Of a stretch of 64,000 bases of DNA, positions 63,128 to 64,000 are shown piece by piece. Under the pieces are notes generated by a model that saw only the letters and a list, made by a program, of their open reading frames with translations, did not search any database and was not told the DNA's origin. A program made the position numbers and the translations under genes. Position 1 is the first letter of the stretch; the number at the start of each line of letters is the position of its first letter. This DNA is from Nostoc sphaeroides (GTDB taxonomy: Bacteria > Cyanobacteriota > Cyanobacteriia > Cyanobacteriales > Nostocaceae): contig NZ_CP031941.1 in assembly GCF_003443655.1 (NCBI RefSeq), positions 2,413,501 through 2,477,500 of the forward strand. The letters run 5' to 3'.

Positions 63128-63835
63128 ATGACCCAAAACCTATCTCAAAAACCCATTGTCATTTCTCCATCTATCCTATCAGCCGATTTTAGTCGTCTGG
63201 GTGATGAAATTCGCGCCGTAGACGCGGCTGGAGCGGATTGGATTCATGTTGATGTCATGGACGGTCGTTTTGTACCTAATATTACAATAGGCCCTCTGAT
63301 TGTGGAGGCGATTCGTCCGGTTACCACCAAGACCCTGGATGTCCACTTGATGATTGTGGAGCCAGAAAAATATGTAGAAGGATTTGCTAAGGCGGGTGCC
63401 GATATTATCTCTGTACACTGCGAGCATAATGCTTCCCCACACCTGCACCGCACCTTGGGGCAAATTAAAGAGCTTGGTAAGAAAGCTGGAGTTGTACTTA
63501 ATCCTGGTAGCCCTCTAGAGCTAATTGAATACGTTCTAGATTTGTGCGATTTAGTACTGATTATGAGCGTCAACCCTGGTTTTGGTGGTCAAAGCTTTAT
63601 CCCTGGTGTATTACCCAAAATCCGCAAGCTGCGTCAAATGTGTGATGAACGCGGTCTTGACCCTTGGATTGAAGTGGATGGAGGACTCAAGGCAAATAAT
63701 ACCTGGCAAGTTTTGGAAGCGGGAGCTAATGCAATTGTCGCCGGTTCAGCTGTATTTAACGCTAAGGATTATGCTGAGGCTATTACATCAATTCGCAATA
63801 GCAAGCGTCCTACGCCAGAATTAGCTAAGGTTTAA
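63128..63835 (+). CDS. rpe: Ribulose-phosphate 3-epimerase
   Basis: Rpe interconverts ribulose-5-phosphate and xylulose-5-phosphate in the Calvin-Benson and pentose phosphate cycles. From the ATG at 63128 ([11 protein letters not shown]) the protein has about 235 residues, the usual length. The TIM-barrel motifs are clear: [76 protein letters not shown], and [32 protein letters not shown] longer frame from 63071 would add 19 unconserved residues upstream. Confidence 0.96.
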   Translation: MTQNLSQKPIVISPSILSADFSRLGDEIRAVDAAGADWIHVDVMDGRFVPNITIGPLIVEAIRPVTTKTLDVHLMIVEPEKYVEGFAKAGADIISVHCEHNASPHLHRTLGQIKELGKKAGVVLNPGSPLELIEYVLDLCDLVLIMSVNPGFGGQSFIPGVLPKIRKLRQMCDERGLDPWIEVDGGLKANNTWQVLEAGANAIVAGSAVFNAKDYAEAITSIRNSKRPTPELAKV

Positions 63836-63863
63836 TTCATTTTTGGATTAATTATTCTCTACA

Positions 63864-63900
63864 AAAAGTAGGGTGGGCAAATTGTCTACCCTATTTTTAT
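63864..63900 (+). terminator. Rho-independent terminator after rpe
   Basis: An imperfect stem, aagtagggt ... taccctattt, is followed by TTTTTAT about 30 nt after the rpe stop codon. A second hairpin, actggaag/cttccagt (63915-63946), follows. Confidence 0.7.
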
Positions 63901-63913
63901 TTACACATAAAAA

Positions 63914-64000
63914 AACTGGAAGCTATTCAAGTTTTGAACTTCCAGTAGTTGCTATATAAATTGAAAATTTAGAAAGCAGAGATAATCCAGGTTGGGAGGA
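63914..64000. other. Window edge after rpe
   Basis: It contains the hairpin aactggaag...cttccagt (63914-63947), possibly the terminator of a gene on the - strand beyond the window. No coding assignment is possible. Confidence 0.4.

Overview
The window reads as chromosome of a filamentous, probably heterocyst-forming cyanobacterium close to Nostoc. The evidence is the abundance of the HIP1 octamer GCGATCGC, many heptamer 'STRR' arrays, a cyanobacterial Omp85 with a proline-rich linker, NdhM, an NtcA/NtcB/CnaT-controlled nitrate cluster and large numbers of FHA and TPR proteins. No tRNA, rRNA, CRISPR array or complete insertion sequence was recognised.

Region 1 (0.4-8.2 kb) is an envelope cluster on the + strand: purC, then Omp85/BamA, lpxC, fabZ, lpxA and lpxB, i.e. 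outer-membrane protein assembly plus the first steps of lipid A synthesis. Region 2 (8.3-13.6 kb) is accessory: a solitary cytosine-5 DNA methyltransferase, a PIN-domain toxin-antitoxin pair, two paralogous cyanobacterial proteins and endonuclease V. Region 3 (13.6-20.3 kb) holds an FHA/zinc-ribbon protein, an FHA-flavoprotein fusion, two large tandem-repeat arrays, an NB-ARC/TPR protein that lacks its P-loop half, and a lumenal pentapeptide-repeat protein. Region 4 (20.4-25.5 kb) is the glycine cleavage set gcvT-gcvH-gcvP. Region 5 (25.7-35.1 kb) is mixed: an RmlD-like reductase bracketed by inverted repeats, a TPR lipoprotein, a DUF218 protein, a C-terminal processing protease, a glycosyltransferase, a small graveyard of broken elements including an EAL-domain remnant, an Rre1-like response regulator, and ndhM.

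Region 6 (35.7-42.5 kb) is the most suggestive uncharacterised grouping: a zinc-ribbon/pseudokinase-like/PP2C phosphatase, a CHAT-FHA caspase-like protease, an unknown acidic protein and, convergent to them, an FHA-PrsW intramembrane protease. It has the look of a phospho-threonine-gated proteolytic signalling module. Region 7 (42.8-55.9 kb) is nitrate assimilation: narM, (a PsiE-like gene), narB, nrtP and nirA on the - strand, and a Rieske protein, a HEAT protein (probable NirB), a BrnTA remnant, ntcB and cnaT on the + strand. I find textbook NtcA sites (GTA-N8-TAC, 22 nt before TAN3T) in front of both nirA and ntcB, and a TGCA-N5-TGCA NtcB-type site behind the nirA box. Region 8 (55.8-64 kb) has an LCP-family protein, an AI-2E permease, a secreted inhibitory-type serpin beside a secreted subtilase with a Glu in place of the catalytic Asp, and rpe.

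A theme across the window is invasion by small repeats. Heptamer repeats lie in frame inside gcvP, narB and a small membrane protein; 21-bp minisatellites of one family occur in two places in opposite orientation; a 26-bp array has grown from a dispersed palindrome; and at least three MITE-like families with terminal inverted repeats can be recognised, one of which supplies the stop codon of the PrsW gene.
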